From Lewinellaceae bacterium (lineage in GTDB: Bacteria > Bacteroidota > Bacteroidia > Chitinophagales > Saprospiraceae): a stretch of 64,000 nt of DNA. Where the stretch lies: assembly GCA_016712415.1 (NCBI GenBank), contig JADJRC010000001.1, positions 434,001 to 498,000 of the forward strand, in the 5' to 3' direction. The translations under genes were made by a program, and so were the position numbers. Shown here piece by piece: positions 23,022 to 32,717 of the stretch. The notes beneath the pieces were generated by a model. The model was not told where the DNA came from and ran no database searches. It was given only the letters and a program-made list of their open reading frames with translations. Within the stretch, counting starts at the first letter, position 1, and each line of letters opens with the position of its first letter.

Positions 23022-24139
23022 ACGAAAACAAATTCGACGTAGCCATCGTCGGCGCAGGTATTGTGGGGCTTGCCATTGCGTATATCGCCGCCCAAAAGGG
23101 GCAAAAAGTTGCCGTCTTTGAACGCCATCCACGGGCCGTGGGCGCCTCGGTGCGCAATTTCGGCCTGATCTGGCCCGTCGGTCAGCCCGCAGGCCCTGCG
23201 CTCGATCGTGCCCTGCGAAGCCGGGAGGTTTGGCTTGAAATAGCCGGAGCCTGTGGTTTGTGGCTGAAACAGAACGGCTCGCTGCACCTGGCGTACCACG
23301 ACGATGAAATGGCTGTGCTCCGCGATTTTTACCGCGATGCCGGCAGTTCGGGGTATGGCCTCAGGCTGTTGATGCCTGATGAAGTACCGGCCCATTCTCC
23401 GGCTGTGAAGACCGAAGGTTTGAAAGGCGCCCTGCACAGCACCACCGAATGTACGGTAAGCCCCCGCCAGGCGATTCCGCAACTCACGGAGTATTTAGAA
23501 ACAGCGCTGCATGTCGCGTTCTATTTCGGAACTGCCGTGACGCATGTGGAGGCCGATTGTCTTTCCGACTTCTACAACGTATGGCGTGCAGAGCGGATAT
23601 TCATTTGTTCGGGAGCAGAATTCGAAACCCTCTACCCCAGGCTGTTTCGCGAAAGTGGCATCACGAAATGCAAACTCCAGATGCTTCGTACAGCTGCCCA
23701 GCCCGAAGACTGGGACCTGGGCGCTTCTCTCTGCGCCGGGTTGACGTTGTTGCACTATGGCTCTTTTGCCCATCTGGACAGTCTCAATGCCGTGCGGGAA
23801 CGCTACGAAAAAGAAAATCCCGACTTCGCCCGTTACGGCATTCACGTACTGGTGTCGCAGAACCGCCCCGGGGAGATCATCCTCGGCGACAGCCACGAGT
23901 ATGGGTGGGACGTGTCGCCGTTCGACAGCGAAGCCATCAACAAATTAATCATAGACTACCTGGGCACCTTTGCCCGGTTTCCGGATGCCACTGTCGACGA
24001 AACCTGGCACGGCGTATATCCAAAACTGCCCGGCCAATCGGCATTTGTGGTGGAGGCCGAGCCGGGCGTCTGGATCGTCAACGGACTGAGCGGAGCGGGC
24101 ATGACAATGAGTTTCGGGTTGGCGCAGGAACTGGTGTGA
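23018..24139 (+). CDS. FAD-dependent oxidoreductase of the phosphonate-associated TIGR03364 type
   Basis: A 373-residue glycine-oxidase/DAO-fold flavoenzyme. VAIVGAGIVGLAIAY is the FAD-binding GXGXXG at the N-terminus, ASVRNFGLIWPVGQ follows, and VWIVNGLSGAGMTMSFG is the C-terminal FAD motif. Related enzymes found with phosphonatase genes oxidise 2-aminoethylphosphonate or its N-methyl form to phosphonoacetaldehyde, which the divergent HAD protein could then hydrolyse. The start overlaps the DUF5690 stop. Substrate preference among amino-phosphonates cannot be told from the sequence. Confidence 0.85.
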   Translation: MNENKFDVAIVGAGIVGLAIAYIAAQKGQKVAVFERHPRAVGASVRNFGLIWPVGQPAGPALDRALRSREVWLEIAGACGLWLKQNGSLHLAYHDDEMAVLRDFYRDAGSSGYGLRLLMPDEVPAHSPAVKTEGLKGALHSTTECTVSPRQAIPQLTEYLETALHVAFYFGTAVTHVEADCLSDFYNVWRAERIFICSGAEFETLYPRLFRESGITKCKLQMLRTAAQPEDWDLGASLCAGLTLLHYGSFAHLDSLNAVRERYEKENPDFARYGIHVLVSQNRPGEIILGDSHEYGWDVSPFDSEAINKLIIDYLGTFARFPDATVDETWHGVYPKLPGQSAFVVEAEPGVWIVNGLSGAGMTMSFGLAQELV

Positions 24140-24235
24140 ACAACCCCGAAGCGCCCCGCCCAAATATTCTTCATCACTTGGGTGCTGATTCTGTCATTTG
24201 GCATCCATTGGAGGAAGTTTTCAAGAAATAAACGT

Positions 24236-27022
24236 CTAGTTTTTTCCGCTTTTTTCCCGGATAAAGTCTTCGACATTATCCAGTTTGGGCGATTCCAGCA
24301 GCGACTTCCAGTCGAACGAAGCGTCGAAGGGCGTGAGCAGTTTTTGGGGATCAAGCACACGCGGATCTTCGGGCATGGCCGAATACGGGGTAAAGTCGGG
24401 CTGGCCGGTGAAGAAGTCGCCCAGGTCAGTCGCCGCCGCGTCGTACTGGTTGAGATATGGCACGCCAAGGATATTCCAGAACGTTTTGAAAATACTGCCG
24501 AAACTGGTGTGGGTGTGGCTGACGTGGTTGCGTCTGGCCCAGGGAGAAAGCACCATCAGCAGGCTGCGGTGCGCGTCGACGTGATCCTGGCCGTCCTGTG
24601 CGTCGTCTTCCGTCACCACGATCGCCATTTCTTTCCAGTAGGGCGTGTGCGACAGGAACTCAACGACCCGGCCCAGAGCCAGGTCGTTATCGGCCATGTA
24701 ACTCTCCCGGAAGGGATAGCCCGCCTGGGGGCGTTCGCCGGCGCCGTGATCCTGCGGCAACATCAACGTGATCACGGAAGGCATCTTTTCCTTACCCGAC
24801 AGCCATTTTTCCCTGAACTCGTCCATAAACACCTCTGCGCGGAACTGGTCGGGGATGGCCATATTGAACGTCGCGTATTTTTCCGACGAGCGCCCGTACA
24901 GCGGGCCTGGTATCGGGAAGTTGACCAGTACTTTTTGTCCGTAGTATTTCATCGTGGAGTCCGACATGTTGGAGCCCATTTCCGTACCGAACCCAAAGTT
25001 GTAAAACGAAACCCCATTGCGGTCAAGGTGATCCCACAGTGATCCTGCTTCGTTGTAGTCTTCCGGAAAAATGGCGCCGGCGCCACCCGTCCAGGCATAC
25101 TGCCCTTTGGCCTTGCTGCCTTGTTTTACGTTGCGATGTCCGCCGTATTCCGCCGAAACATTGGTTTCCATCCACTCGTTGGGATAGGTATTGGCCAGCC
25201 AGCGGTGCCCGTCGGCGCTGTGGTCGCTGTCGACATAAAAGTTGTCGCTGATGCCAAACCGTTGCGCCAGGGAAAGGTGGTTGGGCATGATGGTAGCATC
25301 TTCCACGGTGGCGGTTTTTGCTTTGTTGGAAAACGTACGCCGGTAGCCGTAGCGGGCCATATCGGGGTCGCCCTTGCCGTTTTTCAACTGCCCGAACACC
25401 TCGTCGTAGGTGCGGTTTTCTTTGGAAATGAATACGATATGTTTGATTGGGCTGCGTTTTTGGCCGGGGAAAAGCGGCACAGGGTTGTCGCGCCGACCTG
25501 CCGGCAATGTATCATCCAAACGACTGATCCTGAAGTTGTTGTCCAGCACCTGCCGGGTCCATTTGGGCAAATCCGAATCTGCCGGGATATCGAGCATGGT
25601 AACCGAGCCGTGCATCAGGTGACCGATATAGGTGCCTTCGGGCCCTTCCCGGAAGGTATAACCGCCGTTCGGACCGCTGCCATAACCTTTGGCATTGGCC
25701 ACGAAGAGTTTTTTGCCGTCGGGCGAAACGGCCAGTTTCGACGGAAACCAGCCTACCGGCAAATGGCCGAGCACCCGCGCGTTCCATGACGCATGGTGCA
25801 ATGACGAAACATCCACCACTGCCACCGCATTGATCCCCGATTCAGCCACGTAAAGTCGCTTTTTGTCGGGCGACAGGGCCATGCCGAAAGGAATTACCCC
25901 GCGGTAGCGCGCAAGTTGCGGCAGGGGTTTCAGAAAAATATTTTGCACCACTTTACCCTGAACCGGGTCGATCACCGATACACAATCGTTATTGCCGTTG
26001 GTGGCAAATACAAACTGATCCGTAGCCACCAGCGAGTTGGGGCTCGCGCCGCCTACAGCCGGAATACCTTCGATTTTTTCGCCTATCAAAAAACCCGTTT
26101 TGATTTTGTGGGTCACCTTTGGAATTGTCCCGTCAAGATCGACAGCCCACACTGAAAATGACTCCGGGACGTTGGGATCGCCCAGGCCAGGCACCTCCAT
26201 CCCGCCTTTTTTATAGCCTTCCCGCATTGCTTCCGAGCCGTAGGCGGAAGCGGGAAAATTGAGACCCGCATCCTTCAGGTCGTCGCGGCCCGGCCCTTGC
26301 AACGGTTGGTATTCGAACATGCCCACATTGGCGACATAGGCCGTTTTTTCATCGGGCGACAGGGTTACGCCGAAGGGGTAACGACCAACCGGCACATAGT
26401 GCTTCACCTTTCGGGTGCGGGTATCGGCCACAACCAGGCGAAAATTACTTTGATCACACACATACAGCGTATTGCCGTCGCGCGTCAGCACTAAATCGCC
26501 CAGGTAGCCGTCAGGATGATCTTCCTGGGCGCACAGGATCGAGTCGATTTTTTCGCCGCTGCGCAGGTCGTAGCGGAACAGTTTATTCGACTGGCCTCCG
26601 GCAACCCATACGCTGCGGTTATCGGGCGTGATGGCCAGCCCCATGAATACGTCTTCCAACAAGCGGGGGTCGTTCATGGGCCCTTCCGGCACCTGGCGCA
26701 CTTTTGGCATACCGGAAGCGGGATTTTCCAGAATGGTAATGGAAAAAGGGCGGTTGCCGGAGTTGGCCGTCACGGCCACGGAGCCGTCGGGTGACAGAGC
26801 CAGGCCGTACGGATGCGGGGCTATGCGGACGGTATTGCCCATTGGCTTCAGCAGCCGGCCATTGGGGATGATGCTCGCGTCATTCGGATTGATCTGGCAG
26901 TACCGCTCGCCTGCCGGCGACTGAATGAGCCATTCGCCGGCAGGCTTTATGGCGGTTTTGGACGACTGGCATGCGGCCAGCAGAGCCGTAGCCGTGAGGA
27001 CAACAAATACAAGTGCTTTCAT
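24236..27022 (-). CDS. Lipoprotein with YncE-like propeller and alkaline-phosphatase-fold phosphoesterase
   Basis: A 928-residue lipoprotein (lipobox LLAACQSS). Residues about 50-480 form a YncE/NHL-like beta-propeller with recurring LSPDG and LSPDEKTAYVAN motifs. Residues about 530-880 are a phosphoesterase domain of the alkaline phosphatase superfamily: HIVFISKENRTYDEVFG, then DHSADGHRW and EDDAQDGQDHVDAHRS with the metal-binding Asp/His residues. Such two-part proteins are common in Bacteroidota and resemble phospholipase C/acid phosphatases. A second paralogue lies at 30265-32694. Here it may release phosphate or phosphonate head groups at the cell surface, which is inferred from the neighbours. 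Confidence 0.87.
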   Translation of the reverse strand: MKALVFVVLTATALLAACQSSKTAIKPAGEWLIQSPAGERYCQINPNDASIIPNGRLLKPMGNTVRIAPHPYGLALSPDGSVAVTANSGNRPFSITILENPASGMPKVRQVPEGPMNDPRLLEDVFMGLAITPDNRSVWVAGGQSNKLFRYDLRSGEKIDSILCAQEDHPDGYLGDLVLTRDGNTLYVCDQSNFRLVVADTRTRKVKHYVPVGRYPFGVTLSPDEKTAYVANVGMFEYQPLQGPGRDDLKDAGLNFPASAYGSEAMREGYKKGGMEVPGLGDPNVPESFSVWAVDLDGTIPKVTHKIKTGFLIGEKIEGIPAVGGASPNSLVATDQFVFATNGNNDCVSVIDPVQGKVVQNIFLKPLPQLARYRGVIPFGMALSPDKKRLYVAESGINAVAVVDVSSLHHASWNARVLGHLPVGWFPSKLAVSPDGKKLFVANAKGYGSGPNGGYTFREGPEGTYIGHLMHGSVTMLDIPADSDLPKWTRQVLDNNFRISRLDDTLPAGRRDNPVPLFPGQKRSPIKHIVFISKENRTYDEVFGQLKNGKGDPDMARYGYRRTFSNKAKTATVEDATIMPNHLSLAQRFGISDNFYVDSDHSADGHRWLANTYPNEWMETNVSAEYGGHRNVKQGSKAKGQYAWTGGAGAIFPEDYNEAGSLWDHLDRNGVSFYNFGFGTEMGSNMSDSTMKYYGQKVLVNFPIPGPLYGRSSEKYATFNMAIPDQFRAEVFMDEFREKWLSGKEKMPSVITLMLPQDHGAGERPQAGYPFRESYMADNDLALGRVVEFLSHTPYWKEMAIVVTEDDAQDGQDHVDAHRSLLMVLSPWARRNHVSHTHTSFGSIFKTFWNILGVPYLNQYDAAATDLGDFFTGQPDFTPYSAMPEDPRVLDPQKLLTPFDASFDWKSLLESPKLDNVEDFIREKSGKN

Positions 27023-27103
27023 GGATGCTGATTTGGAGCGAAGGTCAGCAGCCGCAACGAGTTGAAAGCAATTTTGTAGTTGAAATGAATGTAAATTCGT
27101 GTC

Positions 27104-27148
27104 AGTACTCCGGCGGTATTAGTTTAGAGAATTGAACGCCGGAGTACT
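27104..27148. repeat. Perfect 12-bp inverted repeat between two envelope genes
   Basis: AGTACTCCGGCG (27104-27115) and CGCCGGAGTACT (27137-27148) are exact reverse complements around a 21-base loop. It lies just past the DUF4252 gene stop on the minus strand, but no T run follows, so it is not a classic intrinsic terminator. It could be an operator, an mRNA end-stabiliser or a REP-like element. Confidence 0.6.
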
Positions 27149-27160
27149 TAACGTCAATGT

Positions 27161-27934
27161 TCACTGTTTTACATTCTGTACCTGTCTGACGCCGACTTTC
27201 CCGGTGGCGGTTTTTAACTGAAACCAATAGAGCCCCGAAGGCAATTCGCGCAGCGACACCGCTTCACTGCTGTCGCCCGAAAGTTGCAGCATCGATACCT
27301 GGCGGCCATTCTGGTCAATGACCGTCAGCATGGCCGGCGGATCCTGCTCATCGCTGTAGGCCAGGGTAAACTGACCGTTGCCGGGATTGGGGTTTACGCT
27401 AAAGTCGATCGCCAGTGCCTGCGTCCTTTGAACCAGTTGTTCGGCTTCTCCGGCTTCAAAAAGTGCAGCCAGGTCATGGATATTGCCCAACTCCAGGGCG
27501 CCGGCAAAGCAAACCAGCACAAATTCGTCGGGCGATCCGACCAGCAATACCAGGTCCGTAACGACACTGCTTTCCGACTTGACCCAGATGCGGACGTTGT
27601 CGTGACCGTCGCGGACGGCCAGCAATTCTTCGAATTCGCCGGCCTGCACCAGCGCACGGGCTTCCCGGTACAACGACAGGCCATCCTGAATACTGTCGGC
27701 TGCGAGTATGCTCAGACTGCCGATGTTTTTCACGACCTGTTGCATTTTGTTCCAGTCTTCGTCTTTAATGTCGTTTTGCGTTACAACCTCAACCAGGTCT
27801 TTGCTCAGAAAGGCGTATGTAAAGGATTTGTCGTTTTTGTGTTCCTGGATAAATCCGAAGAGCGCGTCGCTTTGGGCGTGAAGGATAGTGGTGGCGAGGA
27901 CAAATGCCAGGGGGAAAAGGAAAAATTGTTTCAT
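27161..27934 (-). CDS. DUF4252-like protein with T9SS sorting domain
   Basis: A 257-residue secreted protein. After the signal peptide (MKQFFLFPLAFVLATTILHA), residues 22-165 resemble DUF4252 (FIQEHKNDKSFTYAFLSK, then a conserved helix-strand layout). The tail from about residue 178 (VNPNPGNGQFTLAYS, then RELPSGLYWFQLKT) is a T9SS type A sorting domain. DUF4252 proteins are usually plain lipoproteins, so the sorting domain changes the expected location to the cell surface or medium. It lies between the propeller-phosphoesterase gene and the divergent TonB receptor. Its role is unknown. Confidence 0.8.
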   Translation of the reverse strand: MKQFFLFPLAFVLATTILHAQSDALFGFIQEHKNDKSFTYAFLSKDLVEVVTQNDIKDEDWNKMQQVVKNIGSLSILAADSIQDGLSLYREARALVQAGEFEELLAVRDGHDNVRIWVKSESSVVTDLVLLVGSPDEFVLVCFAGALELGNIHDLAALFEAGEAEQLVQRTQALAIDFSVNPNPGNGQFTLAYSDEQDPPAMLTVIDQNGRQVSMLQLSGDSSEAVSLRELPSGLYWFQLKTATGKVGVRQVQNVKQ

Positions 27935-28183
27935 AGCTAAATGATTTAAGTTGTTTTATATTATGGCTGCGCATGCAAGCGGGATAAGAGCAAGACGACA
28001 TTCCCGGCAAAAGGTTACGGCCGGTATTTCGGTGTGGGACCCTGCCGGTTTTCTGGGCAGCACCCTGTGGTTGATCTGGCTGATTGTTGTCGGGGTGCGT
28101 TTTTTAACCGGGTTCAATTACCGGGCTGCCGGAAACGCCGGGCCAAGCGACCGGAATTAACCTTAGTTTAATCTGTCTCCTTC

Positions 28184-28191
28184 TAACTTCG
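28184..28191 (+). promoter_or_regulatory. Probable -7 box TAACTTCG for the TonB receptor gene
   Basis: Seven of eight matches to TAnnTTTG, 18 bases upstream of the ATG at 28209. The remainder of the 27935-28208 gap shows no convincing gene; a 69-codon frame there lacks support. Confidence 0.4.
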
Positions 28192-28208
28192 CGCAAAACA
28201 ACCGACTT

Positions 28209-30260
28209 ATGTGTGTCCCTTCCCTTCGCCATACCATCATCCCGGCGCTGATCTGCATGGCACAAGGCCTTGACGCCCAGATCGTTCGCGACACTATTGC
28301 CGCTGATTCCGCCTACCGGCACACCCTTGCCGAGTTGGTCGTCACGGCGCAACGTAATTCCACCCGGCGCTTTGACACACCGGAAGCCATCGACCTGACA
28401 ACGGAAGACGCCATCCGATCCCGGCAGTTTCGCACAGCCCCGGAGGCTCTGTCAGCCACGCCGGGTGTAATGGTACAAAAAACCAACCACGGTGGCGGTT
28501 CGCCGTTCGTCCGGGGCCTTACCGGCAACCAGACCCTGCTGCTGATCGACGGTATACGCCTCAGTAACGCGACGTTCCGCTATGGCCCCAATCAATACCT
28601 CAATACCATCGATATTTTCGGCATCCAACGCATGGAGGTACTGCGCGGCAGCGGCTCTGTGCAATATGGCTCCGACGCTTTGGGCGGCGCAATTCAGGCC
28701 TTCAGCCGGGATGCAGTGCTGCGCGACGATCCACTATGGACTGCTGAAGCGCTCTGGCGCGGCGCCACGCAGGGTATGGAGCAAAGCCTGCATGGCGAAG
28801 TGCAGTATGGCAGTAAACGCATGGCCATTGCCGGAGGAATCAGTCGGCGCGATTTCGGCGATCCGGTGGGTGGCGACACAACGGGACGGCAGTCGCCCGG
28901 TGGGTACAAAGAACTGGCTTTCGACCTGAAAGGTAAATTTGCGCTTGCTCCGAATACTTTTCTTACCGTAGCGCACCAAAATATGCGGCAAGGGCACATT
29001 CCGGTATTCCACAAAGTGCAGTTGGAAGACTACGCCCTCAACAAATTTGATCCGCAGGCGCGCGCGCTGACGTATGCCCGGGTGGAGCAGCAACTGCAAC
29101 GCGGTATCTGGGAGTCACTGAGCATTACTGCATCACTACAACAAACAGAAGAAGGCCGCGGAAGCCGCAAAAACGGATCGACGGTCCTGCGCGAAGAGCG
29201 CGACCGGGTGCGTGCGCTGGGATTTTCCGCCCAGATCGGCAATCGCTTCGGGAGCCGTTGGACGGCCAATTCCGGCTTGGATATATACCACGATCGGGTA
29301 AACAGCACCCGCACCGATACCGACCTGAATACAGGAATCGCTTCGTCCAGGCGCGGCCTGTACCCCGACGATGCGACGATGAGCAGCCTCGCCCTTTTTT
29401 CGTTGCACGAGTGGGATTTGCCCCTTTGGCATTTTTCCGCAGGAGTGCGGTGGAATTCCTTTGTCATCACGGCCACCGACGAAGCAGTTGGCAAAGCCAG
29501 GATAAAACCCGCTGCGCTGGTGGGTACCGCAGCCGTGATGCGCAAAACAGGCGTTCATTCCCGGCTGTTTGTTTCAGTAAACAGTGCTTTTCGCGCACCG
29601 AACATCGACGACCTCGGCACACTGGGCATCGTGGATTTCCGCTTTGAAACGCCGAACTACGACCTTCAACCCGAACAGGCCGTAAATTATCAGATCGGGT
29701 ACAAGTGGCAGGGTACTAAACTACAGGGCGAAGCCTTCATATTCCGCAGCGAGCTGCGCAACCTGATTACCAGGGTCCGGGTAGATACACAAACGATGCA
29801 GGGCTATCCGCTGTACCAAAAGGAAAACGCCGGGCGGGCTTACATCCAGGGGTTTGAAACGGCCTGGCGTTTTGCCTTTGCCTCCAATTGGTCGGTGCAG
29901 GGCGCACTGACTTATACCTACGGCCAGAACATGAGTCAGCGCGAACCGGTGCGCCGTATCCCGCCTTTATACGGTCGCCTGGCGCTTGAGTATGCGCCAG
30001 GTGCATGGTTGTTCGGAGGAGAGTGGCAGGCAGCAGATAAGCAGAGCCGGCTGGCCGCAGGCGATACGGACGACAATCGCATTCCGCAGGGCGGCACACC
30101 GGGATGGAATGTTCTGAACCTCCATACCGGGTACACCTGGCGTTCGTTATCGTTCCGTTTGTCGGCACTCAACCTGTTCAACAAGGACTACCGCACGCAC
30201 GGGTCGGGTGTGAATGGGTATGGAAGGTCTGTATTTGCAACAATTTCGGTCGGGATTTGA
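28209..30260 (+). CDS. TonB-dependent outer-membrane receptor
   Basis: A 683-residue receptor. After a signal-like start, LAELVVTAQRNS is the TonB-box region, and the plug domain (GVMVQKTNHGGGSPFVRGL, then IQRMEVLRGSGSVQYGSDA) is followed by a 22-strand barrel ending SGVNGYGRSVFATISVGI. It lacks the carboxypeptidase-like domain of SusC proteins, so it is closer to cobalamin, metal-chelate or phosphonate-type importers such as BtuB. No SusD gene is adjacent. Located between the two propeller-phosphoesterase genes, it may import their products or a cofactor. It converges on the second phosphoesterase gene with a 4-base gap. Confidence 0.9.
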   Translation: MCVPSLRHTIIPALICMAQGLDAQIVRDTIAADSAYRHTLAELVVTAQRNSTRRFDTPEAIDLTTEDAIRSRQFRTAPEALSATPGVMVQKTNHGGGSPFVRGLTGNQTLLLIDGIRLSNATFRYGPNQYLNTIDIFGIQRMEVLRGSGSVQYGSDALGGAIQAFSRDAVLRDDPLWTAEALWRGATQGMEQSLHGEVQYGSKRMAIAGGISRRDFGDPVGGDTTGRQSPGGYKELAFDLKGKFALAPNTFLTVAHQNMRQGHIPVFHKVQLEDYALNKFDPQARALTYARVEQQLQRGIWESLSITASLQQTEEGRGSRKNGSTVLREERDRVRALGFSAQIGNRFGSRWTANSGLDIYHDRVNSTRTDTDLNTGIASSRRGLYPDDATMSSLALFSLHEWDLPLWHFSAGVRWNSFVITATDEAVGKARIKPAALVGTAAVMRKTGVHSRLFVSVNSAFRAPNIDDLGTLGIVDFRFETPNYDLQPEQAVNYQIGYKWQGTKLQGEAFIFRSELRNLITRVRVDTQTMQGYPLYQKENAGRAYIQGFETAWRFAFASNWSVQGALTYTYGQNMSQREPVRRIPPLYGRLALEYAPGAWLFGGEWQAADKQSRLAAGDTDDNRIPQGGTPGWNVLNLHTGYTWRSLSFRLSALNLFNKDYRTHGSGVNGYGRSVFATISVGI

Positions 30261-30264
30261 ACAT

Positions 30265-32694
30265 TCAATCGTCATCTCCATCGGCTTCCTCCCGGTACCG
30301 CAAAAATGCCCCGCGGCGGGGAGCCGGCATTTCTGACTGCTCGCCCTTGATGATCTTCCACAGCACCTGATTGAATACCAGGTCGGGCACGCGATCCTCC
30401 CGGCTGAAATCAAACGCATCCGATCGGCGTTGCAGTTCGCTGTCTACGGCGGCATTGCGGTCGTCGAGGTTGACATTGGAAGGCCTTGCCCTGAAAGGAG
30501 CATAGTCGGCGTTTTCAGTAAAACAACGCCACATCGGGGTAGCGGCCGCGTCGTGCTGGCTCATGGGCGGCATACCAAGGATGAGTTCCATGGTCCGCAG
30601 CATGGAATTGGTAGAATACATCGTATGATCGATGAAGTTTCTTTTTACAAAAGGACCGGCAACAAACGCAATGGAGCGGTGCGCATCAACGTGGTCGGCC
30701 CCGTTTTGGGCGTCGTCTTCCAGTACAAATACGGCTGACTGGCTCCAAACCGGACTGTTGGAAAGGTGTTCGATGAACAGGCCGAGCGCCAGGTCATTGT
30801 CGGCAATTTGTGCGTAAGGCGTCGGTTTGCCGCGGCGCAACCCTTCGGTATGGTCGTTGATGAGGCGCAGGGTGCTCAGCCGGGGCAAGGCATTGATGGC
30901 AACAAGCGAATCGAAATCCTGCTTCCACTGGGTTACACGTGTCGTGTCGCGAACGTCCGTATCCCAGGACGTGTAATACGGACAATAGTGGCCTTCCAGT
31001 ACGGGTATATTGGGCTTGTAATCGTCCGTAAATTCACCGTAGGTTCGGAAACTGATGCCTGCCCGGTTGCAGTGATCCCAAATAAATCCGTCTTTAGGCC
31101 ATGCCGTCCTGCTTTGCCCTTCATAAACATACTCGCCGCCGCGCCCCCCGTAACTCGTTACCCAGGTTTTTTCCGTATAATCATTGGCATAGGCAGCCGT
31201 GCTCCAGTTGTGGCCGTCGGCGCTGACTTCTGCGTTGACGTAAAAATTGTCGAGCAGTACAAATTCGCGGGCCAGGGCGTGCTGGTTGGGCGTTATTTTT
31301 TCCGGAAACAGGCAAAGGGAAGAATCGCCATTGCCCTCCGGCATATCGCCCAGTATCTGGTCGTAGGTGCGGTTTTCCTTGATGATATAAAAAACGTATT
31401 TGATGGGCGAGGGGTCGCCGACGCGCTGCGGGACGGGGTTACCGGCTTCGCCTTCGGCCTGCCTTTCGCGTTCTTTGGAGTAGGGGGAATTGCGATATAC
31501 CTGCCGGGAATATTCGGCCAGTTTCGCCTCGTCCGGCGCGGCAATAATGCTCATCGTACCTTTCATCAGCCCGCCGATATACTGATCTTCCACATCGCCT
31601 TTTTGATAGGTCACCGATTTTTTTCGACCGAGCGGACTTGGGCCTTCGGGATTGGGGAATGAGGAAAAGCCTTTGCCGTTGGCGACAAATACCTGTGTAC
31701 CTATCGTCCGCACACAGGTTGGGTACCAGCCTGTGGGGATAAACCCCAGCGACCGGCTTTGCCCGGGCGTTGACACGTCGAACAGCGCCAGGCAATTGTT
31801 GTCGGCATTGGCTATGTACAGCGTCTTTTCATCGGGTGAAAGGGCGACGCTGTTGGAGGTAGAGCCGGTCGGAGCATTGGGGTACAACGTGGCAACGAGC
31901 GTTTCCACTACCATCCGTTTGGTCAAATCGACTACGCTTGCCGAGTTATCATCGGCGCAGGCAATGTAAGCCAGGGTTCCTTCTTTATTGATAACCAGGT
32001 CATTGGGATTATCGCCTACCGGAATTCGGTCTGTGATCCTTCGTTGTTCCGTGTCCCAAACGATCAGTTCATTGCCGCCCCAATGCGTGATATACAGCCG
32101 CTTCCGGTCGGGCGAAAGCGCGCAGGTGTACAGTTCTTTGCCGATGGAGTCGCGGTATACGATGGATTTAGTGCGCGTATCCAGCACGTAGAGACTGTTG
32201 TTCTCTTTGGTGACGACATAGAGCAAATGGCGCTTGTCGTCGACGCAAAGGCCTGTGGGAGAAATCCGTTCGGGCCATGGATTACCAAGAGCCAGGGTGT
32301 CGCGCAACACCAGCCTTTTGGGCCGGACGGCGTAACGGAGAATGGCGTTGCTATTGCCGCCCGACACATACAAGGTCCTGGAATTATCGGAAAAAGCGAG
32401 GCCCAGCCAGGCAACAGGGATTTCAAATGAATGGAGCAGGCGGCCGCTTTGCGCATCAATCAGTTGCAGCGACTGTTTGCCCTGGCCGTTGTTGGTCACG
32501 GCAAGGCGTTTTTTATCGGGCGATACGGCGATGTTCAGCGGCAGGTCGCCCAGCGGAACAGACTTGCCCGCCGGCGTCAGCGACCAGCCTGTGGGCAGGA
32601 GCATGGATGGTGTGCCGGACTGTTGGCCTGGTTGCTGGGCCAAAAGCGTTGCGCAGCAAAGCAACGCGGAGAGGAGAAAAGCAAAACGAAACAC
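30265..32694 (-). CDS. Secreted YncE-like propeller plus alkaline-phosphatase-fold phosphoesterase, second paralogue
   Basis: An 809-residue protein with a plain signal peptide (MFRFAFLLSALLCCATLLA) instead of a lipobox. Residues about 45-400 are a YncE-like propeller (NIAVSPDKKRLAVTNNG, LSPDEKTLYIANADNN). The C-terminal half is an alkaline-phosphatase-superfamily domain (YVFYIIKENRTYDQILGD, AEVSADGHNWS, LEDDAQNGADHVDAHRS). It shares the architecture of the 24236-27022 protein but is clearly diverged. The start is 23 bases after the phnZ-like stop, so the two are probably one operon. A natural substrate such as a phosphono- or phospho-lipid head group is inferred. Confidence 0.87.
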   Translation of the reverse strand: MFRFAFLLSALLCCATLLAQQPGQQSGTPSMLLPTGWSLTPAGKSVPLGDLPLNIAVSPDKKRLAVTNNGQGKQSLQLIDAQSGRLLHSFEIPVAWLGLAFSDNSRTLYVSGGNSNAILRYAVRPKRLVLRDTLALGNPWPERISPTGLCVDDKRHLLYVVTKENNSLYVLDTRTKSIVYRDSIGKELYTCALSPDRKRLYITHWGGNELIVWDTEQRRITDRIPVGDNPNDLVINKEGTLAYIACADDNSASVVDLTKRMVVETLVATLYPNAPTGSTSNSVALSPDEKTLYIANADNNCLALFDVSTPGQSRSLGFIPTGWYPTCVRTIGTQVFVANGKGFSSFPNPEGPSPLGRKKSVTYQKGDVEDQYIGGLMKGTMSIIAAPDEAKLAEYSRQVYRNSPYSKERERQAEGEAGNPVPQRVGDPSPIKYVFYIIKENRTYDQILGDMPEGNGDSSLCLFPEKITPNQHALAREFVLLDNFYVNAEVSADGHNWSTAAYANDYTEKTWVTSYGGRGGEYVYEGQSRTAWPKDGFIWDHCNRAGISFRTYGEFTDDYKPNIPVLEGHYCPYYTSWDTDVRDTTRVTQWKQDFDSLVAINALPRLSTLRLINDHTEGLRRGKPTPYAQIADNDLALGLFIEHLSNSPVWSQSAVFVLEDDAQNGADHVDAHRSIAFVAGPFVKRNFIDHTMYSTNSMLRTMELILGMPPMSQHDAAATPMWRCFTENADYAPFRARPSNVNLDDRNAAVDSELQRRSDAFDFSREDRVPDLVFNQVLWKIIKGEQSEMPAPRRGAFLRYREEADGDDD

Positions 32695-32717
32695 GGATAG
32701 GTCAGTTTTTATTCAAA

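Noticed and set aside
27951..28160. A 69-codon plus-strand frame with a possible membrane helix
   Set aside because: The N-terminus is unlike a real membrane protein, there is no promoter or conserved neighbour, and it occupies the gap between two divergent genes. It is possible but unsupported.
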